64,000 nt of DNA from Effrenium voratum (lineage: Eukaryota > Sar > Dinophyceae > Suessiales > Symbiodiniaceae): positions 57,501 to 121,500 of the forward strand of contig CAUJNA010003316.1 of NCBI GenBank assembly GCA_963377175.1, in the 5' to 3' direction. The notes beneath the pieces were generated by a model. It had not been told where the DNA came from. It was given only the letters and a program-made list of their open reading frames with translations, and did not search any database. The translations under genes were made by a program, and so were the position numbers. Shown one piece after another: positions 57,401-63,583 of this stretch; positions within the stretch are counted from its first letter, which is position 1, and every line of letters begins with the position of its first letter.

Positions 57401-60400
57401 CCGCGGGGCCTTAAGCCTTCCGGTGAGTTCCGGTGAAGTCGATCTCAACAAGACCTCCAACCACCGAGCCATAGACACTTCCGCCCCACATCTTCCGCCC
57501 ATGCTGGGGCTCCGGCGCGGCAGGCCGCATCGTGCTGGTACAACCTTGCTCGGGCGGCGAGCGCAACAAGCCGGTCATCCATTGGGCAACACAAGCTTGC
57601 AATCAGGAATCTCCAAGAAACCTTCATGGCTTGCTTTCACAATTGATCCGGTGAGCTTGTCTCATTTGCCCAGATGGGGCCAAAATGTGCGTCCCTCCCT
57701 CAAACTATCAAAACATAGAGCAAAGAAGAGGGTGAGATGCATGGCTACTGTCAGCCCAACAAATCTTTTGTTCGGCTCCGAGAGCCCAACGCATGGGAAA
57801 GCTGCTTTCCTTGGCGGGCAAAGCGACTTCCCTGCAATCACCGTCTTGAGTCAAACAAGTATGGCACATAATTGCTGCTTCTGTCAACAGCTTGGACCTC
57901 TCCCACGTCCTGCTCATGTCAAAAGAAAGGAAAGGCAAACACACCGCGTAGGACTTGCAACACCCTGGAGTAACCGCTTGAAAACTCGCATGACCAACAT
58001 TTGTTCATCTTGTCCAAGCCATCGCTTGCGATCTCGTAAAGATTGGACCTTCAATCGACGCGATGTCCAACATCCAACGTGAACGATGGTAACCACTTGC
58101 ATCCGGTCCATTGGGATCTGGCACGAGTGAGTAAGTCCAAAGGGGAGGCGTCAAGGAGACGGCCGAATCCTGTCTCGAGGCCTTGCGGGCAAATTCAGTC
58201 CATATGGAAAGTTGGTCCAACTCTCTATGCAAACAGGGATCCTTACATTATACACCTGAACATTGCCTTGTAAATGGTGGTGTCCCTTTATTTTGGCGTG
58301 AAAAAGCAACATGTTTCAAACGGTTCCAAAAAGGCACTCTTTTAAGGAGCCCTGGCAAAGACGCCACAAAAAAGACGGCCGGCTTGCAGCGGATGACCAA
58401 GGCTTTTCGGGAGTATGTTTTTCAGCTGAGGGTAATGGATGCCTTGACTTAGCCAGAAGAGAATGGGCGAAGATGAACTTCTCTAAACTGGGACAAGGAG
58501 ACAAGCTCATGTTGCTCTAGCTGCAAGCCTGCCGAGCCCGAAGCAGACTATCCGCGCTTTGGAAACCACAAAAATTACTCCGCAAGCACACCAAGTTGTT
58601 GGGGGCACTTGTATTGCCGGCAGTCATACCGGAGTTGGACCTACAGTACCCTGTAGCTGCGATATCAAGCAGCGCAAAAACAAAAAAAAGCCTGTGCTAT
58701 CTGGCCATGGGTCAAAAGCCAAATCGTACCCCCAGTGAACATCAACCAATCCCCGCTGAAATAAAGCCTAAAACGGGTGCTGAATTCTCACCGATCCCAA
58801 AATGGGATCCCGTACGGATTTGACCACCGCAACCTGGTCCGGCGCTGCGCTGCCCTATGGCATCCCCACGCCGCCGCGGCCGTTTTTTGGCGCTTTGGCC
58901 GATGCCTTCAGCCCGGGCTCTGGCCGTGTCCAGCTGCGACTTCAACTCGAAGGTCTCCGACATGATGGCATCCTCAAGTCACTTAGCCACCGGCTGAACG
59001 GGGGAGGAACGGACCGATCGGTGTCAGCGCCCTTGACGTCTCCGGCCAAAAGAAGCAAAGAACAAACAGGTTGTTCAAAGACCAACATAGTAACTCGTCC
59101 GTCTGAGGCCCCATGCCCATTCGCTCTGCAGTAGCGTCCTGGGCGGTTTCTGGACTGAGACCTTTTCGCCAACAAGAATCTGCTTGAGATCAGAAAATCC
59201 GCTCCGCGTCTTCTGCGCTACGCAAGGAAGCAGGATATGTTCATGGGCCCATAATTATAAAACCCACATCGACAAAAAACGAAATGGGAAAAGAGGCTCC
59301 ATCATTGACATGTGAAACGCTCGCAGAATGACCAAGGTTCACCCCACCAGCAAGGAGCCAAGTGACTTGAAATCCGGGCTGTGGGAAATGGGCCTCAAGA
59401 TGAACCCCTCAGTATAATGAAGGGATTCCCTTATATCACAGAAGTGGGGGGAAAAACCCCTGATCCCACAACCCTGCTTCAAATTCTTTCGTGGGATTTG
59501 CCTTGCGCATCCAACCGGGGTGCAAAACATATCGCTGAGAGCCCCGGCAGCATCCCCGGCACCGAGGTGGCCGTGGCAGGCCGGGGCCGCACAGATTTGT
59601 TGCCCTTGACGGGCACCAGGTCATCCTCTCCGTGCGGCATTTGGTTCCCCAGCGACAGACATCTTGGGAAACTTGAACCGCTGGGCTTCAGATTTCCCCC
59701 TCATCCAGGTGAATTGATGCACTTTCTTCTGCTAGTTTACGTTGATCAAACAATGGAACCCTGCCATCGCAGAACGCGAAGTCCCCCTCATCCAGGATTG
59801 ACCTAACACACTTTCTTCTGCTTGGGTGGCGTGGGCCAACATGCAGGCAAACCCACCGTGCTGTTCGCCACAAAACTGCTTTCGGCACCAATGCAATCCG
59901 GAGGGCTGCAAAACATACACGAAAAGATGCCGATCTCCGATGTCCGAAGCATGTCTGTTGAGCCATTTCGATAAGCCACCTTCATGCAAGCCAGCGACCT
60001 CTTTTCGTTTTTTCTCCGTCCTTGGTGAGGTCCTCCTTTGTCACCGGGCACTTGCCCGAATTCTCGATCTGCTTCTCAATGAGCCTGGGGACTCTGGAGC
60101 CTAGAAATAAGCCCAGCCTTAATTCAGGTGATAAGCCTGTCTCAGACCCTGGAGGTTCATGAATTTGGCTTGCGACACATCGACACATCGAAATTGGCAC
60201 CCAATCCGGAGGTTCACAAATTCAAATGGCCAAACCTCACGGACCTCCGCCAAAAGCTCCACACCTCGGCTCCCTTCCCCACCCTGGCGCCACGAGCAAG
60301 CGGCCTACCCGCTTTGGGTCCCCGGCCCTTTCTCATAGACGTGCCCCGTCTTGGGCGAGAAGACCGGCTCCAGCGCCGCCTGCCCCGAGATCGCGCACAC

Positions 60401-60418
60401 CTGGGCGCCAAAACCCAT
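32290..60418 (-). CDS. PRP19: PRP19 pre-mRNA processing factor, about 27 exons over 28 kb
   Basis: E3 ubiquitin ligase core of the Prp19/NineTeen spliceosome complex (nucleus). ATG at 60418 opens a U-box (VCAISGQAALEPVFSPKTGH, then LIEKQIENSGKCPVTKEDLT), followed by the conserved VRPRPATATSVP segment, the coiled-coil tetramer helix (SETFELKSQLDTAR, LYQHDAACR, VIARLIRERD), a linker (MGVTPQMLQNMQALADSL) and a seven-bladed WD40 propeller, which ends in SMDRTLKIFR and a stop at 32290. All joins located keep phase. About 456 codons are accounted for, against roughly 500 in the family. One or two tiny exons (between 53161 and 52237, and possibly before 58972) were not found. Donors are about 19 GC, 4 GA and 3 GT. 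The intron 47438-36330 contains a complete Rieske oxygenase gene on the same strand. Confidence 0.93.
32380..32530. repeat. Purine-rich tandem repeat
   Basis: Repeats of GGAAAGCGCCGAA and ATAGAGGAA words, for example AATAGAGGAAATAGAGGAAA, in a PRP19 intron next to the last exon. Confidence 0.7.
32673..32734 (-). CDS. PRP19: PRP19 exon 26
   Basis: DHSGPVMGVCFSQHARSLAT; the EHSG...GV.F blade. GC donor in phase 2. Confidence 0.9.
33090..33140 (-). CDS. PRP19: PRP19 exon 25
   Basis: IYNFASKASLAEAVTLK; follows VQ as in the family's VQIY. GA donor (TTGAAG|GACC). Confidence 0.87.
33400..33735. repeat. CA/TG run and CCAA repeats
   Basis: A TG run near 33413-33435 and CCAACCAAC-type repeats at 33628-33712 in a PRP19 intron. 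The proline/glutamine-rich open frame here is an artefact. Confidence 0.7.
33771..33805 (-). CDS. PRP19: PRP19 exon 24
   Basis: 35 nt, QYLSVGAEAVQ. GC donor (TGCAG|GCC). Confidence 0.87.
34734..34780 (-). CDS. PRP19: PRP19 exon 23
   Basis: LQLGSPVNAVAFDATG. AG|T acceptor, GC donor (ACAG|GCGG). Confidence 0.88.
34840..34960. repeat. G-rich and poly-T tract
   Basis: Runs of four or more G spaced by A or AA on plus, interrupted by a poly-T stretch (34866-34897). G-quadruplex potential on the non-coding strand of a PRP19 intron, directly after exon 23. Confidence 0.6.
35249..35362. mobile_element. MITE with CAGGG ends, copy 1
   Basis: Starts CAGGGATCCTTA and ends TTAAGGAGCCCTG (inverted repeats), flanked by the 5-bp direct repeat GACAT (35244-35248 and 35363-35367). 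Non-coding. Lies in a PRP19 intron. Confidence 0.88.
35556..35596 (-). CDS. PRP19: PRP19 exon 22
   Basis: VKLWDLRKPLNIQ plus two bases; VKLWDLRK is a strong PRP19 blade. The acceptor CTCAG|GTG is formed at the edge of a family C element. GC donor. Confidence 0.9.
35597..35745 (-). mobile_element. Family C element acting as a 149-bp PRP19 intron (introner-like)
   Basis: Inverted-repeat ends (GAGTCGCACTCAAAACC and, inverted, GAGCCACAATCAAAACCC) flanked by AGGT on minus at both sides. These duplications supply the donor CAG|GTGAG and the acceptor CAG|GTG, so splicing restores the uninterrupted CTGCAGGTGAAG site. Interior shared with the copies at 16837 and 55034. Confidence 0.72.
35746..35791 (-). 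CDS. PRP19: PRP19 candidate exon 21
   Basis: Open in the frame that continues into VKLWDLRK and ends CTGCAG|GTGAG at a short transposon. The 3' end is well placed; the start (35791) is only one phase-compatible choice, and the 15 residues it adds are basic and not conserved. Confidence 0.4.
36289..36329 (-). CDS. PRP19: PRP19 exon 20, first after the nested gene
   Basis: ALSFSGNGYYLATG. Joins GHEGSVE to give the family's GH.G.....FS.NGYYLAT. The 3' end (GC donor after 36289) is inferred. Confidence 0.85.
37446..37692 (-). CDS. Rieske oxygenase exon 7, last
   Basis: MKFFMEVNDEDVAAIENLQK, then GLANRDGRGMHG and HRFQNMVLSGLEG; TGA at 37446. Clear homology to the C-terminus of the family despite lying 6.6 kb from exon 6. 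Confidence 0.9.
37446..47071 (-). CDS. Rieske non-haem iron oxygenase, choline/carnitine monooxygenase-like, 7 exons
   Basis: Predicted 439-residue oxygenase; the seven exons sum to exactly 440 codons with stop. The Rieske 2Fe-2S site is C122-x-H124 (NSCRHRGARV) and C142-xx-H145 (CPYHWWAY). The mononuclear iron site is D239-xx-H242-xxxx-H247 (ENYVDFYHVDAVHPEL), with a likely third ligand in VNDEDVAAIE near 371-373. The C-terminal LQKGLANRD and HRFQNM fit the choline monooxygenase/GbcA-type family, which oxidises quaternary amines such as choline, carnitine or glycine betaine using a separate reductase. The first 35 residues are rich in Arg and poor in acidic residues, like an organelle targeting peptide. 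Donors are GC, GA, GC, GT, GA, GT. The gene lies inside a PRP19 intron on the same strand, and its last intron is 6.6 kb. Confidence 0.92.
38030..41690. other. AT-rich non-coding block of foreign composition
   Basis: About 3.7 kb clearly richer in A and T than its surroundings, with purine/pyrimidine strand patches (AGAAAG, TCTTCC). The longest frames are about 100 codons and none has a family signature. No tRNA or rRNA was recognised. Possible organelle-derived or transferred DNA; origin unknown. Confidence 0.7.
41691..44155. repeat. Inverted AT-rich satellite array
   Basis: Units of about 150 bp made of ACAAATTTT words around GTCTGAGAAATTAGCTTCC and GGGAATTTGGTAGGAATTAA. Units before about 42775 read in one direction; those after it read in the opposite one, so the array is a large imperfect palindrome. 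The outermost units at both ends are the most diverged. Confidence 0.9.
44290..44458 (-). CDS. Rieske oxygenase exon 6
   Basis: YFQIFPNVSLTIYPHSMFTM, then LTLPAGPDRTQEQLTLLMAP. GT donor (GCGG|GTGTT) opens the 6.6 kb intron. Confidence 0.9.
44619..44718 (-). CDS. Rieske oxygenase exon 5
   Basis: VGFVTNPLTDCGGPGDTSRF, then NHFARLKAVESS. GA donor (TCTG|GAGT). Confidence 0.87.
45011..45117 (+). mobile_element. Diverged family B element in a Rieske intron
   Basis: Begins GGCTGTGGCCCGGAAAAC and shares ACCAAAATGGGTTGCCCTGG and CCTGCGGTTTGCCCC with the copy at 55082. Lies in Rieske intron 4. Confidence 0.65.
45274..45399 (-). CDS. Rieske oxygenase exon 4, iron site
   Basis: NWKLIAENYVDFYHVDAVHP, then ELAKFSRVDDHQ; holds the catalytic Asp-His-His. 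GT donor. Confidence 0.92.
45638..45746 (-). CDS. Rieske oxygenase exon 3
   Basis: LRDTLGDLPEKLARYDLDEM, then HLYKHKMYDI. GC donor (GACATC|GCAG). Confidence 0.87.
46021..46132 (-). CDS. Rieske oxygenase exon 2
   Basis: SLKSTPPAAMPKERKDDLGL and GLETFAGLIFLN; the strand leading out of the Rieske domain. GA donor. Confidence 0.87.
46615..47071 (-). CDS. Rieske oxygenase exon 1
   Basis: Start, targeting-like leader and both Rieske cluster motifs. The ATG at 47071 is the first after the spliced-leader relic. GC donor (GGACG|GCTCC). Confidence 0.9.
47124..47145 (-). promoter_or_regulatory. Degraded spliced-leader copy upstream of the Rieske gene
   Basis: On minus the last 11 nt (TTTGGCTCAAG) are identical to the end of the dinoflagellate spliced leader, and 16 of 22 positions match overall. 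It lies 52 nt before the ATG, where the leader would sit in mature mRNA. Confidence 0.65.
47439..47486 (-). CDS. PRP19: PRP19 exon 19, last before the nested gene
   Basis: EQKVVASLPGHEGSVE. GC donor (GTGGAG|GCC). Reading on without splicing reaches a stop at 47388. The next PRP19 exon is 11.1 kb away. Confidence 0.88.
47764..47793 (-). CDS. PRP19: PRP19 exon 18, micro-exon
   Basis: 30 nt, ANVVEVWDIK. GA donor (ATCAAG|GAGC); the next exon begins GAGC as well. Confidence 0.88.
47981..48036 (-). CDS. PRP19: PRP19 exon 17
   Basis: YPCMKWHPDGMILAAGTQ; FHPDG-type WD strand. GC donor (CACAG|GCAC). Confidence 0.9.
48325..48430. repeat. (GAT)n microsatellite
   Basis: About 35 GAT units in a PRP19 intron. 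The poly-Asp/poly-Ile frames are artefacts. Confidence 0.95.
48596..48632 (-). CDS. PRP19: PRP19 exon 16
   Basis: 37 nt, VKQFHGESSHLAG; right phase and length for the loop before the next blade. GA donor. Confidence 0.75.
49464..49531 (-). CDS. PRP19: PRP19 exon 15
   Basis: DYFLTCALDKSWAFHDLATG plus RC; matches the family's DYLL...D..WAF.D..TG. GT donor (TGC|GTGG). Confidence 0.9.
49906..49933 (-). CDS. PRP19: PRP19 exon 14, micro-exon
   Basis: 28 nt, VADVSIHPTG. CGCAG|G acceptor, GC donor (ACAG|GCG). Confidence 0.85.
50632..50658 (-). CDS. PRP19: PRP19 exon 13, micro-exon
   Basis: 27 nt, VQLHPHCAE; in phase and aligns with the family's VQ..R.HES segment. GC donor. Its short length keeps confidence lower. 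Confidence 0.65.
50821..50853 (-). CDS. PRP19: PRP19 exon 12
   Basis: 33 nt, VWKCSGGDWTS; completes the blade with its W. GC donor. Confidence 0.85.
51422..51460 (-). CDS. PRP19: PRP19 exon 11
   Basis: 39 nt, DVVVSASQDMTAK (blade strand). GC donor (AAAG|GCAAG). Confidence 0.88.
51600..51790. repeat. C-rich tract
   Basis: CCCCAAAC and ACCTCCCCGGTAACC words, with a repeated block (ACCTCCGCAACCTCCCCGG-like, twice), in a PRP19 intron next to exon 10. Confidence 0.75.
51822..51914 (-). CDS. PRP19: PRP19 exon 10, blade 1
   Basis: VVLVDAEKGTMVQKCTGHSK, then KVTAVKLHATE; GHSKKVT is diagnostic. GC donor (GAG|GCG). Confidence 0.9.
52165..52237 (-). CDS. PRP19: PRP19 exon 9, start of propeller
   Basis: PGILCVDVHKTDGKRVATGG plus VDAQ; PGI...TGG opens the WD40 propeller. 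GC donor. Confidence 0.88.
53161..53230 (-). CDS. PRP19: PRP19 exon 8
   Basis: SKTRKQKHFPELTPLVDIKK plus FSC; corresponds to the RKKR..PEL linker. The 3' end is uncertain (GC donor after TGC assumed). A further small exon must follow to restore phase. Confidence 0.78.
53711..53815 (-). mobile_element. Short inverted-repeat element, family B, reversed
   Basis: Starts GGATATGGGTCAAAATT and ends TTTGACCCACAGCC, with ACAT on both sides. Reads as the reverse of the 24944 copy. Lies in a PRP19 intron. Confidence 0.75.
53958..54019 (-). CDS. PRP19: PRP19 exon 7
   Basis: EAEMGVTPQMLQNMQALADS plus two bases; matches the MTP..I..LQ linker of the family. GT donor chosen for phase. Confidence 0.82.
55034..55292. 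mobile_element. Family C element split by a family B element
   Basis: Outer ends GAGTCACTTGCTCAAAACC and, inverted, GAGCCACCTGCTCAAAACC. At 55082-55196 a family B copy (GGCTGTGGCTCAAAA to TTTTGAGCCACAC) is inserted, flanked by CCATG on both sides. A nested insertion in a PRP19 intron. Confidence 0.8.
55516..55575 (-). CDS. PRP19: PRP19 exon 6
   Basis: VIARLIRERDMVKAQNQQLQ, the helix after QHDAACR. CAG|G acceptor, GC donor. Confidence 0.9.
55655..55870. repeat. (CA)n / ACAGAC / ATACAC microsatellite
   Basis: Over 200 bp of CA, TA and ACAGAC repeats in a PRP19 intron. Open frames through it are artefacts. Confidence 0.92.
55885..57027. mobile_element. 1.14 kb element with perfect 43-bp inverted repeats
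   Basis: 55885-55927 and 56985-57027 are exact reverse complements (CGAAACTGCGAAGGCGCACC and so on). The interior has a 241-codon minus frame (55983-56708), rich in Ser, Thr, Ala and Pro, with no recognised domain. Lies in a PRP19 intron. Confidence 0.75.
55931..56108. repeat. Direct repeat copy 1
   Basis: About 170 bp nearly identical to 57137-57328 (GGAGTTTCGGCACAGCC, GCTAGCCCTCCTCATCAGGG, AACAGGGGGCACACAC), immediately inside the left inverted repeat. Confidence 0.85.
57137..57328. repeat. Direct repeat copy 2
   Basis: Second copy of 55931-56108, with an 18-bp insertion (CCAGCAGCTAGCGAAGG region), lying 110 bp outside the right inverted repeat. Confidence 0.85.
57517..57544 (-). CDS. PRP19: PRP19 exon 5, micro-exon
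   Basis: About 28 nt encoding LYQHDAACR, nearly invariant in PRP19. AG|G acceptor, GC donor (CCGC|GCC). The 5' boundary is shared by one base with exon 4. Confidence 0.8.
58234..58354. mobile_element. MITE with CAGGG ends, copy 2
   Basis: Same ends and interior (ACATTATACACCTGA, TTGCCTTGTAAATGGTGG) as copy 1, flanked by the 5-bp direct repeat GCAAA (58229-58233 and 58355-58359). Lies in another PRP19 intron. Confidence 0.88.
58700..58832 (+). mobile_element. Short inverted-repeat element, family A copy
   Basis: Starts GGCCATGGGTCAAAAGCC, contains CGTACCCCCAGTGAACATC and CCAAAATGGGATCCC, and ends GGATTTGACCACC. Lies in the PRP19 intron after exon 4. Confidence 0.72.
58913..58972 (-). CDS. 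PRP19: PRP19 exon 4, coiled coil
   Basis: DAIMSETFELKSQLDTARAR, the tetramerisation helix. Donor CGG|GC; the last G could instead belong to the next exon. A four-residue EW-type segment seen in the family just before it is missing and may be a micro-exon. Confidence 0.85.
59536..59625 (-). CDS. PRP19: PRP19 exon 3
   Basis: DDLVPVKGNKSVRPRPATAT, then SVPGMLPGLS; the VRPRP..ATS.P segment is a PRP19 hallmark. GC donor. Confidence 0.9.
60021..60084 (-). CDS. PRP19: PRP19 exon 2, U-box second half
   Basis: LIEKQIENSGKCPVTKEDLT plus K; completes the E2-binding U-box. AG|G acceptor, GA donor (AAG|GACGG). Confidence 0.9.
60327..60418 (-). CDS. PRP19: PRP19 exon 1, U-box first half
   Basis: MGFGAQVCAISGQAALEPVF, then SPKTGHVYEKG. 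Start chosen as the ATG six codons before the conserved VCAISG. GC donor (AAAGG|GCC). Confidence 0.9.
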
Positions 60419-62109
60419 GGCCTTTCTTGGAACATGCCGCAGTGAGAAGCAGATGACCCAAATCCGTCTTGTCGATCCAAATGGTCCCAGCCCAATGAAC
60501 GCGACGCCTGATCAGTGTCGCTTACCGACATGCCAGGGATTCAATGATTTTGACCTCCAAGGGCATAATCGTTCTTTACACCATGTTGAGAACAATTAAG
60601 CAGCTCAAATGGTTCAAATGCGTTGAACTGCGCTTCATCCAAGGCACAATCGTCGACATCGCTGATAGATCTCGGCACAAAGCTCCGCACTAAGGCCGGG
60701 ATTCAAACATGTTATTTCTAAGATGCCAAATCGAATCAGATGTTGCTGTTTCGCTGCTTGGATGCACCATTGCTGAAGCTTGTCCTAAGCTTGCCAATCA
60801 GCAGACCCCATCTCCCAACATATACTCCGGCCACCCTTCACCGCCAACTCAATCCAAAAACGGCGGCGGACTGCGCAGCGCGGCTAAATTGGGGCAGGCA
60901 CCAGTCGAGGCATTGGCAGAAGTATGGTCTGATTCAACAATGTTCACCAAAACAATGATCAAACGCTTACATAGGGTTCTCTCAAAGGTCTGAACATCCA
61001 GAGGTTCTTCTTCTTCAATCTATGATTAATGAGTTCGTGAGGTTGCACTTTCAAGCCGTATTCATTGTGTGGACTTCTTCATCGACATCCCATTCCCCAA
61101 GATCCTTGGTGCCGAACTTCGTTTCCACCGACTCGGTTTGCTACACGCGATATCAAGAGCAACGGCAAATTCCAAGATTCCACCACAAGGAAAATGAACT
61201 GAAACGCGTTCGGACGCCCCGGAATTTGGATGAAATCGCGGCAGAAGACATGCTGTTAGAAGCCGGGCCCGCATGGAAATGGCAACACAAACACAGCCGT
61301 GTATGTGACATACAAGAGCGGACCTGCGTGATCGCAAATGGCCGCATGAAGAAAAAAACGTGTATGTGACATACAAGTGGGCATGAGGTGTTCTTGACTT
61401 ACAGTTTGAGACATCTCAACGCGTCGTTGAAAATTTCAACAGGCACAAGCCTCAAACCTACGCGGAAAAGCCGGCTAACCTCCTCCAAACCTCGAACTTG
61501 ATGCAGCGCAGCCAATGCATGCCATGGTTGCCTTTCCAAAAAAAACTCATGATTTTGTCACCTTGAAACCTCCAAGTAAAACGCTATCAAAGCACTCAAC
61601 AAGTAGATTTGCGAGCTGGATTTCTGTCTACAAGCAGCAAACCAAAGATATGCACTTGGAGGTGAATGAGTTAGTTATGCGTGCAGAGAGCAGCAACATC
61701 AGAAAATGCTTGACCAAGCACCAACAGTGGTGGTGGCGGAAAGCTTTGCCGTCACTTGGAGTGGTCTATATTGAAAGCGTGATTTGTTCCGAAAGGTCCA
61801 AGCCAAATGACCGACCAGCTGCATTACCCCGTCTCGTGACAATGCCAACACAAAAGCCTGAAGGAAATGAATGGTTCCAACTTCGCAATGCGCCACAACC
61901 AATAAAAGCCTTATCAACGCCAAGCAGTACGTGCTGAATCTGTTGAGCGACAGCAGACTGTTTTTATTTTGGAAATTAGAGCCTGCGCGGCGGTCGATTC
62001 ACGCCTGACATGTACTGCAATCTCATGCTGTGGATGTGATTGAAATGGGGAATCATTCTGACTATCCACAGCACTTACTGCATTTGGTATACTGCCTCGC
62101 ACTCTTGTA
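60419..62109. other. Upstream of PRP19, nothing recognised
   Basis: No spliced-leader relic, TATA-like element or homologous exon was recognised. Several 90-140 codon frames exist on plus without domain support. Confidence 0.5.
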
Positions 62110-63231
62110 GTGCGGGCAGCGCTCTCATGTGTATGGTACACAGTCCTGGACTGCTTTGTTCCCATGCCTGACCTTTCCCGGCTTCATGACACGCACCTCT
62201 CGCTCACTGTCCGTAACGTCCGGAATCGTGCCCTTCACGGGCCTGATCTCCCTCTGATCAAGAACATGATATGCCGCAGCAACCAGTTTGGTAACATCCA
62301 CCGGACGCATGTTAGTTGCAAATTTGGGGGTGTTGAACAAGTCGTTGCCTTTACTGCCAACAAGATTGATTTCCCAATTCTCCCTCACTGTATTGTCCTT
62401 GGGTCCTTCCAAGTTGCTGTTCAACATGCTGCTTCTAGGCCCATCCCGGACAAGCCACAAACGACAAGAAGACATAGGGCGAGTTTACCGCAACACGCAT
62501 CGAGCTGCACTGCTGCAGAAGGAACAAGTGTAGGCTGGAATGCGGACGCAATGAATCTGCCATTTTTTCGTATCAGAATCTCCTTTCAAGTAGTGCTTCC
62601 CCAACGAAGTAATTGCGTTGGTACGGCCCTGCTGAGGAGATGCCTTGCATTTTATCGAACGGCAGACCCTCAGCCGAACACCTTGAAGTCGTTCCCGATT
62701 GCAACTTGTTCCAAAGTAGGTATACTACCTTCTTTCAAGAAGGGGCTGAATACAGTTACACACGAGAAGCAGCAGTGCCACTTCGTATTGATGGAGGCGA
62801 TGCATCCCGATATAACGTTTTTCGTCGCGCACCTCCCTAAGGGGTATTCACAAATAGTCAGGGCATTGGTCAAATCCAACGGAGATTGCAGTGTTAACTC
62901 ATCGCAAAGTATCCATGCCCGATACCATAACCCCGCCACTTTACTTATTGCTGCTAAGAACCTGCCTCAATTACAACAGCTCATTCCTGGGCTTGCTGAT
63001 ATCGGAGGAGTACTAGCTGGCCGATTTTTACAAATTAAAATTGTTGCTCGGCCAAAAGCGCGGCTTCATGAGGAACCCGGCCTTTTTGCTACCCCTCCGA
63101 AACGAAGTCGAACTGCTCAAACAAATTTGATGCCGCGAGCGAGTCACCAGCATTTCCTATCGCTCCAAGACCATCCACAAATTTGTGCACTGACTTTCTG
63201 GGAGCAGCACCTGCAAAGGTGCCGATTGTGA
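62110..63231 (+). CDS. Long uncharacterised intronless ORF
   Basis: 373 codons from ATG 62110, much longer than chance frames nearby, and on the strand opposite the recognised genes. No signal peptide or membrane span is clear and I recognise no family. The last third (ATLLIAAKNLPQLQQLIPGL) looks helical. The reverse strand also has two open segments (62475-62125, 62939-62670), so the coding strand is not certain. Could be a transposon gene, a transferred gene or a chance frame. Confidence 0.3.
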   Translation: MRAALSCVWYTVLDCFVPMPDLSRLHDTHLSLTVRNVRNRALHGPDLPLIKNMICRSNQFGNIHRTHVSCKFGGVEQVVAFTANKIDFPILPHCIVLGSFQVAVQHAASRPIPDKPQTTRRHRASLPQHASSCTAAEGTSVGWNADAMNLPFFRIRISFQVVLPQRSNCVGTALLRRCLAFYRTADPQPNTLKSFPIATCSKVGILPSFKKGLNTVTHEKQQCHFVLMEAMHPDITFFVAHLPKGYSQIVRALVKSNGDCSVNSSQSIHARYHNPATLLIAAKNLPQLQQLIPGLADIGGVLAGRFLQIKIVARPKARLHEEPGLFATPPKRSRTAQTNLMPRASHQHFLSLQDHPQICALTFWEQHLQRCRL

Positions 63232-63583
63232 AACTACACAGATCAATCGCAGCAGAATTTCATTCACATAGCGTGCCTACATTCTAACAGCAACACTAAC
63301 TGCATGTACCGTTGCCTCAGTGCTACCAACCTTCCGCCTGCCAGTCAAGAATAAAACACCACAGACATAACCACAATACGGAAAGGCGAACACCAACATT
63401 CAAGGAGAAGCCTGCCATCTGCAACTTTTCGGCAAACAACAACGCTGTGCACAAAAATCCAGGAAAGACAACCACCACAGCGCAATCCGCTGCCACTACG
63501 CCACCGCACAGAGGGGACAGCAAAGGCCAAAACTTGACCAGTAGTAGTAAGGAAAGAAGGCCTATACTACCCAATTAATTTTG

